Origin: Prochlorococcus marinus XMU1408
GTDB lineage: Bacteria; Cyanobacteriota; Cyanobacteriia; PCC-6307; Cyanobiaceae
Length of the DNA stretch: 64,000 bases
Direction: 5' to 3'
Assembly: GCF_003208055.1 (NCBI RefSeq)
Contig: NZ_QJUE01000005.1
Span: 248,001 to 312,000, forward strand
Shown here: positions 1-13,644 of the stretch, in pieces
Layout of the letters: each line of letters opens with the position of its first letter
Position numbering within the stretch: position 1 is the stretch's first letter
The notes under the pieces: generated by a model
Seen by the model: only the letters and a program-made list of their open reading frames with translations
Databases searched by the model: none
What the model was told of the DNA's origin: nothing
Translations under genes and position numbers: made by a program

Positions 1-899
<899 letters not shown>

Positions 900-908
900 T
901 AAAGAAAA

Positions 909-1139
909 ATGATCATTCCACTTTTATCTTGGGCATGGGCAATTTCAGGAGTTTTTCTAATACTTTTAGTGCTTCTTCATAGCCCAAAAGGAGATGGGAT
1001 GGGCGGACTAGCTTCTAGTGGAAGTTCTATGTTTACGAGTGCAAGTAGTGCTGAATCGACTTTAAATAAAGCAACTTGGTCATGTCTTATATTATTTTTA
1101 GCTCTTGCTATTATTCTTAGCGCTGGGTGGTTAAAATAA
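909..1139 (+). CDS. secG: preprotein translocase subunit SecG
   Basis: SecG is the small auxiliary subunit of the SecYEG channel in the cytoplasmic (and in cyanobacteria also thylakoid) membrane. The 76-residue protein has two hydrophobic helices, about residues 5-25 and 55-74. They flank the typical glycine/serine-rich cytoplasmic loop SPKGDGMGGLASSGSSMF followed by a TLNKAT motif. Length and architecture are normal for the family. It lies directly behind gpmI on the same strand and faces the 3' end of groEL. Confidence 0.93.
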   Translation: MIIPLLSWAWAISGVFLILLVLLHSPKGDGMGGLASSGSSMFTSASSAESTLNKATWSCLILFLALAIILSAGWLK

Positions 1140-1234
1140 TAATATTTTACTTAACTTTTACCCTTATTATATAAGTTTTTAATAAGAATTTCGAAAAGAA
1201 ATTATCTTAATTTATCTTTTTTCTTCACAAAAAA

Positions 1235-1262
1235 GGAGAGAAAGCTAAGTAGCAATCTCTCC
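1235..1262 (-). terminator. rho-independent terminator of groES-groEL
   Basis: GGAGAGA at 1235-1241 pairs with TCTCTCC at 1256-1262, and inside it GCT pairs with AGC around an AAGT loop. Read on the minus strand the hairpin is followed by six T (complement of A at 1229-1234), the classic layout for ending groEL transcription. On the plus strand a less regular T-rich stretch follows, so it may also stop secG transcripts. Confidence 0.75.
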
Positions 1263-1270
1263 AATATTTT

Positions 1271-2949
<1,679 letters not shown>

Positions 2950-2999
2950 TTAATTTCGAAAAGTTTTTTGGATTGGACTGCAGCTAGTAAAGCTGAGTT

Positions 3000-3311
3000 T
3001 TAATTAACGACAGCTAAAATATCTTTCTCAGATAAGAGAACATATTCATCACTGCCAAGTTTGATATCAGTACCTGCGTACTTACTGTAGAGAACTTTGT
3101 CTCCAACACTTACTTCAGGAGATTGACGAGAACCGTCTTCGTTACGTTTACCAGGTCCAACCTGAGCAACTTCGCCAACTTGAGGTTTCTCTTTTGCTGT
3201 GTCGGGCAGCAATATGCCGCCCGCCGTCTTCTCTTCTGATTCAGAAACTTTTACAAATACACGGTCTCCAAGTGGCTTAACAGTGGAGACGCTGAGGGAT
3301 ACAGCTGCCAT
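3000..3311 (-). CDS. groS: 10 kDa co-chaperonin GroES
   Basis: GroES caps the GroEL ring. The 103-residue protein shows [38 protein letters not shown], shown here as separate parts: [12 protein letters not shown] at the N-terminus and the mobile loop [15 protein letters not shown] that contacts GroEL, followed by [16 protein letters not shown]. It is the first gene of the groES-groEL operon and is transcribed divergently from atpD across a 225-bp region rich in small palindromes. Confidence 0.97.
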
Positions 3312-3341
3312 AAATTAATGCAGGAGCAAAAAAAACAAAAA

Positions 3342-3354
3342 TGCGCATAGCGCA
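3342..3354. repeat. TGCGC-ATA-GCGCA palindrome upstream of groES
   Basis: TGCGC (3342-3346) and GCGCA (3350-3354) form a perfect 5-bp inverted repeat about 31 bases upstream of the groES start. It is not the CIRCE sequence. It could be a protein-binding site or a small hairpin in the groES leader; nothing in the sequence decides this. Confidence 0.4.
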
Positions 3355-3358
3355 GCTC

Positions 3359-5003
<1,645 letters not shown>

Positions 5004-5059
5004 TTGTTTTTGTTTCTTTTAAATTCCCCTCTCCAAACTTTTTCCATAACACCCAAGAA

Positions 5060-5467
5060 ATGTCTTTAACTCTTAGAGTTCTTGCCCCTGATCAAAGCGT
5101 ATTTGACGATACCGCAGATGAAATCATACTTCCAAGCACTACAGGTCTTTTGGGAGTTTTACCAGGTCACATTTCAATGGTCACTGCTATTGATTTTGGC
5201 GTATTAAGGGTTTTAAAAAATGGCAATTGGGACTCAATTGCCTTAACTGGAGGTTTTGCGGAAGTTGAATCTAACGAAGTTACTGTTTTAGTAAATAAAG
5301 CTGAAATGGGAAAAAACATTGATTCAGCTCAAGCTGAAGCTGAATTAGAGCAAGCTAAAAATCAACTAAACCAAGTAGAAAATAAAAAAGCTAACACTGA
5401 AAAAATTAAAGCTCAAGAATATTTGAACAAAGCAAAAGCTTGGTTTCAAGCATCAAAATCAAATTAA
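5060..5467 (+). CDS. atpC: ATP synthase F1 subunit epsilon
   Basis: The epsilon subunit is part of the central stalk and inhibits wasteful ATP hydrolysis. The 135-residue protein begins with the beta-sandwich domain (SLTLRVLAPDQSVFDDTADEIILPSTTG, given here as parts SLTLRVLAP and ILPSTTGLLGVLPGH). It ends in a helical hairpin rich in Ala, Glu, Lys and Gln. Second gene of the atpD-atpC pair, followed by a strong terminator-like hairpin. Confidence 0.96.
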   Translation: MSLTLRVLAPDQSVFDDTADEIILPSTTGLLGVLPGHISMVTAIDFGVLRVLKNGNWDSIALTGGFAEVESNEVTVLVNKAEMGKNIDSAQAEAELEQAKNQLNQVENKKANTEKIKAQEYLNKAKAWFQASKSN

Positions 5468-5488
5468 ATTTAAAATTAATTGTATATT

Positions 5489-5519
5489 TTCCTTGAATTA
5501 AATATTTCAAGGAATTTTT

Positions 5520-5521
<2 letters not shown>
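5489..5521 (+). terminator. rho-independent terminator of atpD-atpC
   Basis: TTCCTTGAA (5489-5497) pairs with TTCAAGGAA (5506-5514) around an 8-nt loop and is followed directly by seven T (5515-5521). This fits intrinsic termination on the plus strand. The T run overlaps the stop codon of the convergent ycf65 gene. On the minus strand no comparable T run follows, so it appears one-directional. Confidence 0.8.
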
Positions 5522-6038
<517 letters not shown>

Positions 6039-6146
6039 CTAACAAATACCTAACTTAACAGGAACAAGGACCTATTTGAATTACTAAAGTTGGAATTCAA
6101 AAGCTTTTCTACTATTTAATAATGATTGAAATTTGAAGGGGAAAAT

Positions 6147-6167
6147 ATTTTCTAAGAATTAGAAAAT
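6147..6167 (-). terminator. possible pepP terminator hairpin
   Basis: ATTTTCTAA (6147-6155) pairs with TTAGAAAAT (6159-6167), a 9-bp AT-rich stem with a GAA loop, about 55 bases downstream of the pepP stop on the minus strand. The following minus-strand sequence is ATTTTCC, so the T run is short. It could be a weak terminator or an mRNA 3' end structure. Confidence 0.4.
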
Positions 6168-6220
6168 TTCAAAAGTTTTAATTGATCAGATTTTCACAGA
6201 GAATAAAGAAGGAAATTCAA

Positions 6221-7573
6221 TTAATTTTCTAGATCAATCAAATTCTTCGAAGCATTCTTACTCAATACTTCGACTGAATCGCTTGTAACCAAAACATCAT
6301 CCTCAATACGAATTCCAATACCCTTCCACCTTTCGTCGATTTGTGGCTGTCCCTTCGGCACTGGTAACCGATCACTAATGTAAATACCAGGTTCAACCGT
6401 CAAAATCATTCCAGGTTCAAGATTCAAATGATAATCCCCCAGCCTGTAAGCACCTACATCGTGAACATCAAGACCTAACCAATGCCCTGTTCTATGCATA
6501 TACAAGTGAGAATAAGCTTCTTGTTCAATAATCGAATCAACATTTCCAACAAGTAAGCCAATATCAACTAATCCCTCAACAAGGTGTTGCAGAGCTGTCA
6601 TATGGACATTTTCGGCATTATTTCCTGAACGAACACATTTAATTGCGGCTTTTTGAGCTATAAGGGTAATTTCATATAAAGCTTTTTGTTCTCCAGAGAA
6701 TTTCCCATTAATTGGGAAGGTTCTTGTTATGTCACCATTGTAATAGTCATCCAAAGAGCATCCAGCATCTATCAAAACCAAGTCTCCACTTCTTATCGTT
6801 GCATTATTTGCCGTGTAATGGAGAACACATGCATTATCTCCTGATGCCACTATGGAGCCATAAGCAGGTCCTCGAGTCCCCTTCTCAAGAAAGTATTTTT
6901 CTATTTGAGCTTGTAAATCTCTTTCATTCATCCCTGGACGGGCAAATTCTCTAACTAGTTCATGAGCCTCTGCTGAAATTTTCGATGCAATACGCATTCT
7001 TTCTATTTCAAAATCATCCTTTCGAAGTCTCATGTCATGAAGAATTGGGCAAGGCGCAATCATTGATAATGGAGAAAAGCCACTTCTTGGAAGTTTTTGC
7101 AAATGCTCAGACCATGTTTTTAAAACTAAAGGTTCCAAATGTGAATGTTTACCAACTCGAAAAGCAATCCCTTCGGCCCCCTCTAAATAATGAGGTAATA
7201 AATTTGGCAATTCGTTTAGAGGATGAGATATGTCAGCATCGAAATTATCTAAAACTCCTTTTGTTCCCCATCTAAATCCCGTCCAAACTTCTGCCGCAGA
7301 ATCTTTAGGCAAGACAAATAATACATATTTTTCTCCATTAGGTTTGTGAGGTAAAAATAACGCCACTGCATTTGGCTCATCAAAACCAGTTAAGTACCAA
7401 AAATCACTATTTTGCCTGAAAGGATATTCACAGTCTGCATGGTGAGTAACTAATTCCGCAGCAGGGATAATGGCCGCGTAAGAACCTAAGTGTGACAAAA
7501 ATAAGTTTCTGCGCTGACGAAAAACGCTTGAATTAGCCAAAAAAATACTCCTATTTACTCTTAAGGATGGCAA
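6221..7573 (-). CDS. pepP: Xaa-Pro aminopeptidase (aminopeptidase P)
   Basis: This M24-family metallopeptidase removes an N-terminal residue that precedes proline. The 450-residue protein has an N-terminal creatinase-like domain (HADCEYPFRQNSDFWYLTGF near residue 45, shown in part) and the pita-bread catalytic domain. The five expected metal ligands are Asp269 (VLIDAG), Asp281 (NGDITR), His364 (RTGHWLG), Glu394 (TVEPG) and Glu424 (RIEDD). The start is a TTG at 7573; an in-frame stop lies three codons upstream, so no earlier start is possible, although a slightly later one is. It is divergent from the CNNM gene. Confidence 0.94.
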   Translation of the reverse strand: MPSLRVNRSIFLANSSVFRQRRNLFLSHLGSYAAIIPAAELVTHHADCEYPFRQNSDFWYLTGFDEPNAVALFLPHKPNGEKYVLFVLPKDSAAEVWTGFRWGTKGVLDNFDADISHPLNELPNLLPHYLEGAEGIAFRVGKHSHLEPLVLKTWSEHLQKLPRSGFSPLSMIAPCPILHDMRLRKDDFEIERMRIASKISAEAHELVREFARPGMNERDLQAQIEKYFLEKGTRGPAYGSIVASGDNACVLHYTANNATIRSGDLVLIDAGCSLDDYYNGDITRTFPINGKFSGEQKALYEITLIAQKAAIKCVRSGNNAENVHMTALQHLVEGLVDIGLLVGNVDSIIEQEAYSHLYMHRTGHWLGLDVHDVGAYRLGDYHLNLEPGMILTVEPGIYISDRLPVPKGQPQIDERWKGIGIRIEDDVLVTSDSVEVLSKNASKNLIDLEN

Positions 7574-7635
7574 GAGAACTCACTTAGTGGAAAAATAAAT
7601 GAAAAGATCCTTACTCTTTTAAAAATCTTTAGAGA

Positions 7636-8628
7636 ATGAGCCAAGACATTCTGCTCTTAACTGCTCTTGTTGTGGTTGTTTTAATAGGCTCTGCAATGTG
7701 CTCAGGGATAGAAGCAGCATTGTTGGCAGTTAATCCATTACGGGTACATGAGCTAGCCAGAAGAAGTCCAAAAGTGCTAGGAGCGAAAAGATTAGAAAAA
7801 TTACGTCATAGACTTGGAAGGACTTTAACTGTAGTAACAATTGCTAATAACAGTTTCAATATTTTTGGAAGTTTGATGGTTGGTAGCTACGCAAGTTTCA
7901 TATTTCAAAATAAAATTGGATATCTAATGCCAATATTTTCAATTGGCCTAACAATTCTTGTTTTACTTCTTGGAGAAATCGTACCAAAAGCTCTGGGGAC
8001 TAGACTTGCATTGCAAATCAGTTTAACTAGTGCTCCTATCCTTGATTTTTTAAGTATAATAATGCGCCCATTGCTAATATTTCTTGAACGTCTACTACCA
8101 ATTATAACTGCAAAGAGTGAGCTAACCACTGATGAAGAAGAAATTAGACAGATGGCCAAACTTGGATCTCAAATAGGTCAAATAGAAGCCGATGAAGCCG
8201 CGATGATATCAAAAGTCTTCCAGCTAAATGATCTTACTGCTAAAGATCTTATGACCCCAAGGGTTGCCGCCCCCACACTCCCTGGAAGAGTGTCTCTACA
8301 CTCTGTAAAGTCAAACTTATTAGAGAATAATTCAACATGGTGGGTTGTGTTAGGTGATGAAGTAGATAAAGTCGTTGGTGTCGCCAACCGTGAAAAGCTA
8401 TTAACCTCTTTATTGCGAGGAGACTCACACCTGACTCCATACGATCTAAGCGAGAATGTAGATTTTGTACCTGAAATGATTCGAGTAGATAGACTGCTTC
8501 TTGGATTTAATGACGACAACAACGGAGTCAGAGTTGTAGTAGACGAATTTGGAGGATTTGTTGGCTTGATAGGTGCAGAGGCTGTCTTAGCGGTATTAGC
8601 TGGTTGGTGGAGGAAATCTAATAAATGA
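7636..8628 (+). CDS. CNNM-type (DUF21) membrane protein with CBS domains
   Basis: The first 150 residues are hydrophobic, with about four membrane segments and the DUF21/CNNM features MCSGIEAALLAVNPLRV and LGEIVPKALGTRLAL. The rest looks like a CBS pair, beginning near the TAKDLMTPR motif typical of this family and ending RVVVDEFGGFVGLIGAEAVL. Relatives act in magnesium or cobalt transport and are often mislabelled hemolysins. With 330 residues it lacks the extra C-terminal CorC/HlyC domain found in longer members. Its stop overlaps the start of the GTPase gene (ATGA), so the two are co-translated. The substrate is not known here. Confidence 0.8.
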   Translation: MSQDILLLTALVVVVLIGSAMCSGIEAALLAVNPLRVHELARRSPKVLGAKRLEKLRHRLGRTLTVVTIANNSFNIFGSLMVGSYASFIFQNKIGYLMPIFSIGLTILVLLLGEIVPKALGTRLALQISLTSAPILDFLSIIMRPLLIFLERLLPIITAKSELTTDEEEIRQMAKLGSQIGQIEADEAAMISKVFQLNDLTAKDLMTPRVAAPTLPGRVSLHSVKSNLLENNSTWWVVLGDEVDKVVGVANREKLLTSLLRGDSHLTPYDLSENVDFVPEMIRVDRLLLGFNDDNNGVRVVVDEFGGFVGLIGAEAVLAVLAGWWRKSNK

Positions 8629-9950
8629 TTAAAAATATAAATATGCCAAAAAAATGTAAGTTTATACTTAATGAATGGAAAAAGACTTTAAATCTTACAA
8701 ATTATGAGAAAAAGAAATTTGAAACCCTTTTAAATCAACTTGACTTTCAAATAAATAAATTAGAAAAAAAAGAACTGCAGATATCTGTATATGGTCGCGT
8801 TGGAGTTGGTAAATCAAGCTTATTAAATGCATTAATTGAAAAGCAAGTATTCAAAACCGATATAATTAACGGTAATACCAAGAAAATTAAATCTTATAAG
8901 TGGGGCAAAGTTTTTAAAAGCTTAAATAAAATTGAATTAATAGACTCGCCAGGTATAGATGAAATAAATAAACATAAAAGAGAAGAAGAAATAAATTTTA
9001 ATTATTTATTAGATACAGATTTAATTCTTTTTGTAATTGATAGTGATATAACTCGCATCGAGCTGGACTCAATAGAAAAACTTTTAAAGCAAAATAAACC
9101 CATTCTTATAGTATTAAATCGTTGTGATCAATGGAATGAAAGAGAAACAAAATTAATCATCTCGAGTATTACTAAGAAGTTATCATTTTACAAACAAAAG
9201 GTTGAAATTGCTCTAGTAGCATCATCTCCTAGGGAAGCAAAAATAAAACTAGATGGTACTGTGAGGAGCTATCAAAAATCTCCTAAAATAGATTTCCTCA
9301 AAAGCGAGCTTCAAGATATTATTGATCAAAGCGGTGAATTGCTTCTTTGCATAAATAGTCTCAGACTTGCAGATCAATTCTATAAATTACTTAAGGAGAA
9401 TCGATTGCTGAAAAAAAAAGAAGCTGCACAAAGTTTAATTGGTAAATATGCTGCATTCAAAGCCTCCGGAGTAGCAATTAATCCCTTTTTAATGGTTGAC
9501 CTTTTTGCTGGTATTGGTTGTGATAGTGCCCTAGTCATTCAATTAAGTCAATTATATGGTTTAGAAGTTGGTGGGTCTGCGGCCAGAGAACTAGTGAAAA
9601 AACTTAGTCTCCAAAACTCATTACTGGGAGGAGTTCAGATAGGAATCCAAATTACTTTAAATTTTCTCAAGCACATACTTATCCTTGCTTCACCTCTTAC
9701 TGGAGGGTTAAGCCTTGCACCTGCTACTCCCGTTGCCATAGCTCAAGCAGCTCTTGCTATTCATGCGACAAAACGTATAGGTCGTCATGCGGCTTACAAA
9801 TTTCTAATCAGTACAAACAGGAAAGATGGGCGACCTCGCCTAATGTTGGATTATCTTCTAAGAAAAAATACAGATTTAAGAATAATGCTTGGTGATTTTA
9901 GATTTCTTGCATCAAAAAGCAATAAAAATAAAAAACATTTATTACCATGA
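8625..9950 (+). CDS. Era-like GTPase with C-terminal DUF697-like membrane-associated domain
   Basis: The GTPase motifs are clear: G1 GRVGVGKSS at residues 57-65, G3 DSPGID near residue 107, and G4 as NRCD rather than the usual NKxD. The C-terminal half, from about residue 270, is hydrophobic and glycine-rich (FKASGVAINPFLMVDLFAG, then LTGGLSLAPATPVAIAQAAL). This matches the DUF697 layout of membrane-associated dynamin- or Era-like GTPases in cyanobacteria. The cellular role is unknown. It overlaps the preceding CNNM gene and the following nadD by 4 nt each. A second ATG at 8643 is an alternative start. Confidence 0.78.
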   Translation: MIKNINMPKKCKFILNEWKKTLNLTNYEKKKFETLLNQLDFQINKLEKKELQISVYGRVGVGKSSLLNALIEKQVFKTDIINGNTKKIKSYKWGKVFKSLNKIELIDSPGIDEINKHKREEEINFNYLLDTDLILFVIDSDITRIELDSIEKLLKQNKPILIVLNRCDQWNERETKLIISSITKKLSFYKQKVEIALVASSPREAKIKLDGTVRSYQKSPKIDFLKSELQDIIDQSGELLLCINSLRLADQFYKLLKENRLLKKKEAAQSLIGKYAAFKASGVAINPFLMVDLFAGIGCDSALVIQLSQLYGLEVGGSAARELVKKLSLQNSLLGGVQIGIQITLNFLKHILILASPLTGGLSLAPATPVAIAQAALAIHATKRIGRHAAYKFLISTNRKDGRPRLMLDYLLRKNTDLRIMLGDFRFLASKSNKNKKHLLP

Positions 9951-10534
9951 AAGCCAATATAAATTCAATAGCCTTATTTGGGACAAGCGCCGATCCACCA
10001 ACTTTGGGTCACCAAGCTTTATTGAGAGAGTTAACAAAAGTCTTTCCTAAAGTCATCACTTGGGCAAGTGATAATCCTGATAAAAAGCATCAAATTTCAC
10101 TTCTAAAAAGGACTGAGCTTTTAAAAATTCTTGTCCAAAAAATCTCACATCCTAAATTAGAGCTAGTTCAAGAGTTGAGTAGTCCCAGGACAATTCATAC
10201 TCTGAAAAAAGCATTAGAGCTATGGCCTGAAGCAAATTTTAGTTTTGTAATTGGTAGTGATTTAGCTGTTCAAATTCCTAAGTGGCTTAATGCTGAGTCT
10301 ATTCTAAGCAAAGCAAAAATTGCTATCGTAATTAGAGATGGATGGCCAATTAGCGTTAAGCAACTAGATAAAATTAAGAAGCTTGGTGGAAAAGTTGATT
10401 TATTGCCTTTTAAGATACCTAGATCTTCTAGTTCAAAGTTTAGAGAAAGGCCTCAAGAAAGACTAGTCCCCTCAGAACTAGTTCCAACACTCCTCGAAGA
10501 AAATCTATATGGTCTTGCCGATAAAAGAAAATGA
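9947..10534 (+). CDS. nadD: nicotinate-nucleotide adenylyltransferase
   Basis: NadD joins nicotinate mononucleotide with ATP to give nicotinate adenine dinucleotide, the penultimate step to NAD. The 195-residue protein starts with the nucleotidyltransferase motif ALFGTSADPPTLGHQAL (GTSADPP in place of GTFDPP) and carries VIGSDLAVQIPKW and the late motif PRSSSSKFRERP corresponding to ISSTxxR. It overlaps nadE by 4 nt (ATGA), so the last two steps of NAD synthesis are translationally coupled. Confidence 0.9.
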   Translation: MKANINSIALFGTSADPPTLGHQALLRELTKVFPKVITWASDNPDKKHQISLLKRTELLKILVQKISHPKLELVQELSSPRTIHTLKKALELWPEANFSFVIGSDLAVQIPKWLNAESILSKAKIAIVIRDGWPISVKQLDKIKKLGGKVDLLPFKIPRSSSSKFRERPQERLVPSELVPTLLEENLYGLADKRK

Positions 10535-12231
10535 AATTAGTACTAGCCCAACTAAATCCTGTCATTGGAGATCTAGATGGTAATGCAAATAAAATATTTG
10601 AAGTATGCAAAAGTATCAAAAATAACAATGTAGATTTAGTAATAACACCAGAGCTTTCTCTTATTGGCTATCCACCAAAAGATTTATTATTTAATCCACG
10701 CCTTTTTGAGGAGGAACGATATATCCTAAACAAACTCAGCAAAAAATTAAATCATCTTAATAACAGCTTATCTGTCTTAGTTGGTATCGCAGAACCTACT
10801 CCAGATATAGAAGTTCCTAAGCTATATAATTCAGTTGTTATTTTAGGGAAAGGCTCTTGGAGAGTCGTAGCGAGGAAACAACTCCTACCGACTTATGATG
10901 TTTTTGATGAAAAACGTTATTTTCGTTCCGCAGAAAATAGTAGTATTTTAAATTTAAATTGTAAAGAAAAAGATTGGCGCATCGGAATAACTATTTGTGA
11001 AGACATATGGGTAGAGCAAAGTCTACAAAATGAAAAAATCTTAGGTAAAGACCCTTTAAGATCTCTAGAGAAAGAGAAATTAGATTTGCTGATCAATCTT
11101 TCAGCTTCTCCATTTATTCAATCAAAAAGTCTATTACGCCAAAAAATTGCAGCCAAAGCAGCCATTCGTCTTTCATGCCCTCTGATATATGTCAATCAAA
11201 TAGGAGGGAATGATGAACTTATTTTTGATGGTTCTAGTTTTACTCTCGATAGAGAGGGAAAGTTACAACAAGAACTTTCTGCCTTTAAAGAATCAGTTGC
11301 TCTATGTGATATAACTTCGCTCACTCAAAAACAATCAATCTCAAGAACAGATACAACATCACAAGAACTCCTCTTCAGGGCTTTAGTTCTTGGAGTTAAA
11401 GACTATGCAAAAAAATGTAATTTCGATAGTGCCATTATTGGATTAAGTGGAGGAATCGACTCAGCCTTGGTTGCGACTATTGCTGTAGCAGCTTTAGGCA
11501 TCTCTAAAGTTCATGGAGTTTTAATGCCATCGCCATGGAGTTCTTATGGATCTGTGGAAGATGCAACAACATTAGCCAATCGACTTGGGATAGATCATCA
11601 AAAGATTCCAATTTCAGATCTCATGAATAGTTTTAATGATGTTTTATCTAGTTCAACATGGGGCCCCCCGACTGGTATCACAGCTGAAAATTTACAATCT
11701 CGTATCAGAGGAACAATATTAATGGCTCTTGCAAATCAGAAAAAACATTTACTTTTATCTACAGGAAACAAATCCGAACTAGCCGTTGGATATTGCACCC
11801 TTTACGGAGACATGAATGGAGGCTTGTCTGTAATTGGAGATCTCTATAAAACAAGTGTATTTAAATTATGTAATTGGATTGATAGTGAGTCGTCACAAAA
11901 ATGTAGAAAAGATTTTTCTCTACCTGAAAAAGGAGAGGTCATCAGCTCCGAAATAAGAAATAAGCCGCCCAGTGCTGAATTACGACCAGAGCAATTAGAT
12001 AGCGATTCCTTGCCAGATTATTGTATTCTTGATCAAATACTTAAAGGATTAATTGAACACCATTTACCTACTGAGGTCTTAATAGAAAAAGGATTTGAAA
12101 AAAAATTAGTTAACAAAGTAGTCAACTTATTAAAGAATGCTGAATTCAAACGATATCAAGCACCTCCTCTATTGAAAATTAGTAATCAAGCTTTTGGGAG
12201 TGGATGGAAAAGACCAATAGCTTCAGGATAA
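10531..12231 (+). CDS. nadE: glutamine-dependent NAD+ synthetase
   Basis: NadE amidates nicotinate adenine dinucleotide to NAD+. The 566-residue two-domain protein starts with a nitrilase-type glutaminase domain with the triad Glu41 (TPELSLIG), Lys116 (ARKQLLP) and Cys156 (TICEDIW). It continues with the synthetase domain whose PP-loop SGGIDS is at residues 306-311, followed by STGNKSELAVGYCTLYGDM. It is the glutamine-using form, unlike the short ammonia-using NadE. Last gene of the CNNM-GTPase-nadD-nadE operon; it ends 15 bases from the convergent DUF3326 gene. Confidence 0.96.
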   Translation: MKLVLAQLNPVIGDLDGNANKIFEVCKSIKNNNVDLVITPELSLIGYPPKDLLFNPRLFEEERYILNKLSKKLNHLNNSLSVLVGIAEPTPDIEVPKLYNSVVILGKGSWRVVARKQLLPTYDVFDEKRYFRSAENSSILNLNCKEKDWRIGITICEDIWVEQSLQNEKILGKDPLRSLEKEKLDLLINLSASPFIQSKSLLRQKIAAKAAIRLSCPLIYVNQIGGNDELIFDGSSFTLDREGKLQQELSAFKESVALCDITSLTQKQSISRTDTTSQELLFRALVLGVKDYAKKCNFDSAIIGLSGGIDSALVATIAVAALGISKVHGVLMPSPWSSYGSVEDATTLANRLGIDHQKIPISDLMNSFNDVLSSSTWGPPTGITAENLQSRIRGTILMALANQKKHLLLSTGNKSELAVGYCTLYGDMNGGLSVIGDLYKTSVFKLCNWIDSESSQKCRKDFSLPEKGEVISSEIRNKPPSAELRPEQLDSDSLPDYCILDQILKGLIEHHLPTEVLIEKGFEKKLVNKVVNLLKNAEFKRYQAPPLLKISNQAFGSGWKRPIASG

Positions 12232-12246
12232 ATCTTTTAATTCAAT

Positions 12247-13362
12247 CTATCGATTTTTCAGTTCCTTTAAACAATCAATAGGTCTACGTAGTGATTTAAT
12301 ATTTATCCCGTGACGTAAAGCGGTTATCAGACCTGCCGCTTCAATATAGTTTTCAGCGTAAAACACATTATTATCTTGATGACTTCCTAAGCTATCAAGC
12401 CTCATATTTGTAGAGTTAACATTTAATACTCCTTTATTTGAAACTATTATCAAAGGAATAGATTTTTCTATACAAGATAGAACTGCTTCCCCACCTAATG
12501 CACCTTGAGGGACGACAGCGGCACCTAAATTCGTATTGCTTAATATTTTTGTCAGCTGTAAAACAGATTTTTCTTTAGTATGCAATGCTGACTTATAAAT
12601 AAGATCGGGAGCACGACTAAGACCAACCAAAACACTTGGCAAAAATGTATACCCTATCTCCTCTCCACAAGTTCGAGGATCCAAATCATAATTAATGGGT
12701 AAAGGCTTTAATCCTGGTGCATGTGCGCATGGAATTAACAAATGCTTGACGAGAAAATGACTGATTACAGCCTCTGCACCCGCAATAAGGTCTACCCCAA
12801 TACCTTGACGATAAAGCTTAGTCTCTAAATCGTCACTATCATCAGGGAAGCGAGTTATCACAGCAATTGCTGTTGCACCAGCTTCCTTAAGTTGTTTAGC
12901 GCTTCTTAAAAGAACATCTGGTTCTTCTATACATCCCCAACTAGAACCACTTAAACCTTTTTTTAGGTTGATTTTCAAAGCTCTTTCAGTAGTGATTATG
13001 GGGCCAATATCTAACCCTAAGCTTGCAACACATCCATCAGCGACTTGTAGATGTCTTTTCTTTAAATCTGGCTCTAAACCTTCATCTAATAACAAACCTA
13101 CTTTTTGTTGCCTTACTGGTTTTAGAAGCAATTCACCAGCAGTAAAAAGATTTAAACTATAACCTTCAACATAATGGATATGAGGTTCAGGCCAATATAG
13201 AGACCCACCATTCATTACATTAGGATGAGTTATTAAACATTCACTTGCAGAAGCCAATAGTCTCGCGACAGGGATGGCATCACCTGCGTATCCACCAATT
13301 TCACAACCTATGCCAGTAGGAATAATCAATAATGTTGGCAAAGGTTTAGTATTAGTCATCAA
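12247..13362 (-). CDS. DUF3326 family protein
   Basis: A 371-residue protein that I recognise as the cyanobacterial/plant-type DUF3326 family, without an established function. Visible features are an N-terminal LLIIPTGIGCEIGGYAGDAIP stretch (shown in part: IPTGIGCEIGGYAGDA), the segment THPNVMNGGSLYWP, and a glycine-rich AAVVPQGALGGEAVLSC stretch. There is no signal peptide or membrane helix. It starts 4 bases after the 75-codon gene, and both follow the ATP synthase operon on the same strand. Confidence 0.7.
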   Translation of the reverse strand: MMTNTKPLPTLLIIPTGIGCEIGGYAGDAIPVARLLASASECLITHPNVMNGGSLYWPEPHIHYVEGYSLNLFTAGELLLKPVRQQKVGLLLDEGLEPDLKKRHLQVADGCVASLGLDIGPIITTERALKINLKKGLSGSSWGCIEEPDVLLRSAKQLKEAGATAIAVITRFPDDSDDLETKLYRQGIGVDLIAGAEAVISHFLVKHLLIPCAHAPGLKPLPINYDLDPRTCGEEIGYTFLPSVLVGLSRAPDLIYKSALHTKEKSVLQLTKILSNTNLGAAVVPQGALGGEAVLSCIEKSIPLIIVSNKGVLNVNSTNMRLDSLGSHQDNNVFYAENYIEAAGLITALRHGINIKSLRRPIDCLKELKNR

Positions 13363-13366
13363 AGAA

Positions 13367-13594
13367 TCAAGTCAAAAAAGTATTAATATCTTTTGTTTTA
13401 TCTTCATTAAGAATCAATACTGCTTCAATATATATTTTCTGGATTTTTTTTTCAGAATGAGCAGTCAATGAAGTAATCGCCCATCTAAGCGGTTCACCAT
13501 AGTTGAGTAGCTTGGATAATATAAAGTTTCTTAAGTCAAACAAACTTAAATCAGAAGGCCAATCAAGCTCTAATTCAACAAATTTAATATTCAC
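13367..13594 (-). CDS. small conserved hypothetical protein downstream of the atp operon
   Basis: A 75-residue soluble protein with the region DWPSDLSLFDLRNFILSKL and GEPLRWAITSL, then a charged C-terminus (EKKIQKIYIEAVLILNED). It looks like a compact alpha/beta protein. It begins 50 bases after the atpG stop and ends 4 bases before the DUF3326 start, so it is probably a real operon member. I do not recognise a function. Confidence 0.65.
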   Translation of the reverse strand: MNIKFVELELDWPSDLSLFDLRNFILSKLLNYGEPLRWAITSLTAHSEKKIQKIYIEAVLILNEDKTKDINTFLT

Positions 13595-13644
13595 TTTATT
13601 AATAATTTATACTTTAAGAATTCGTATAGTTAGAACAGATAAAA

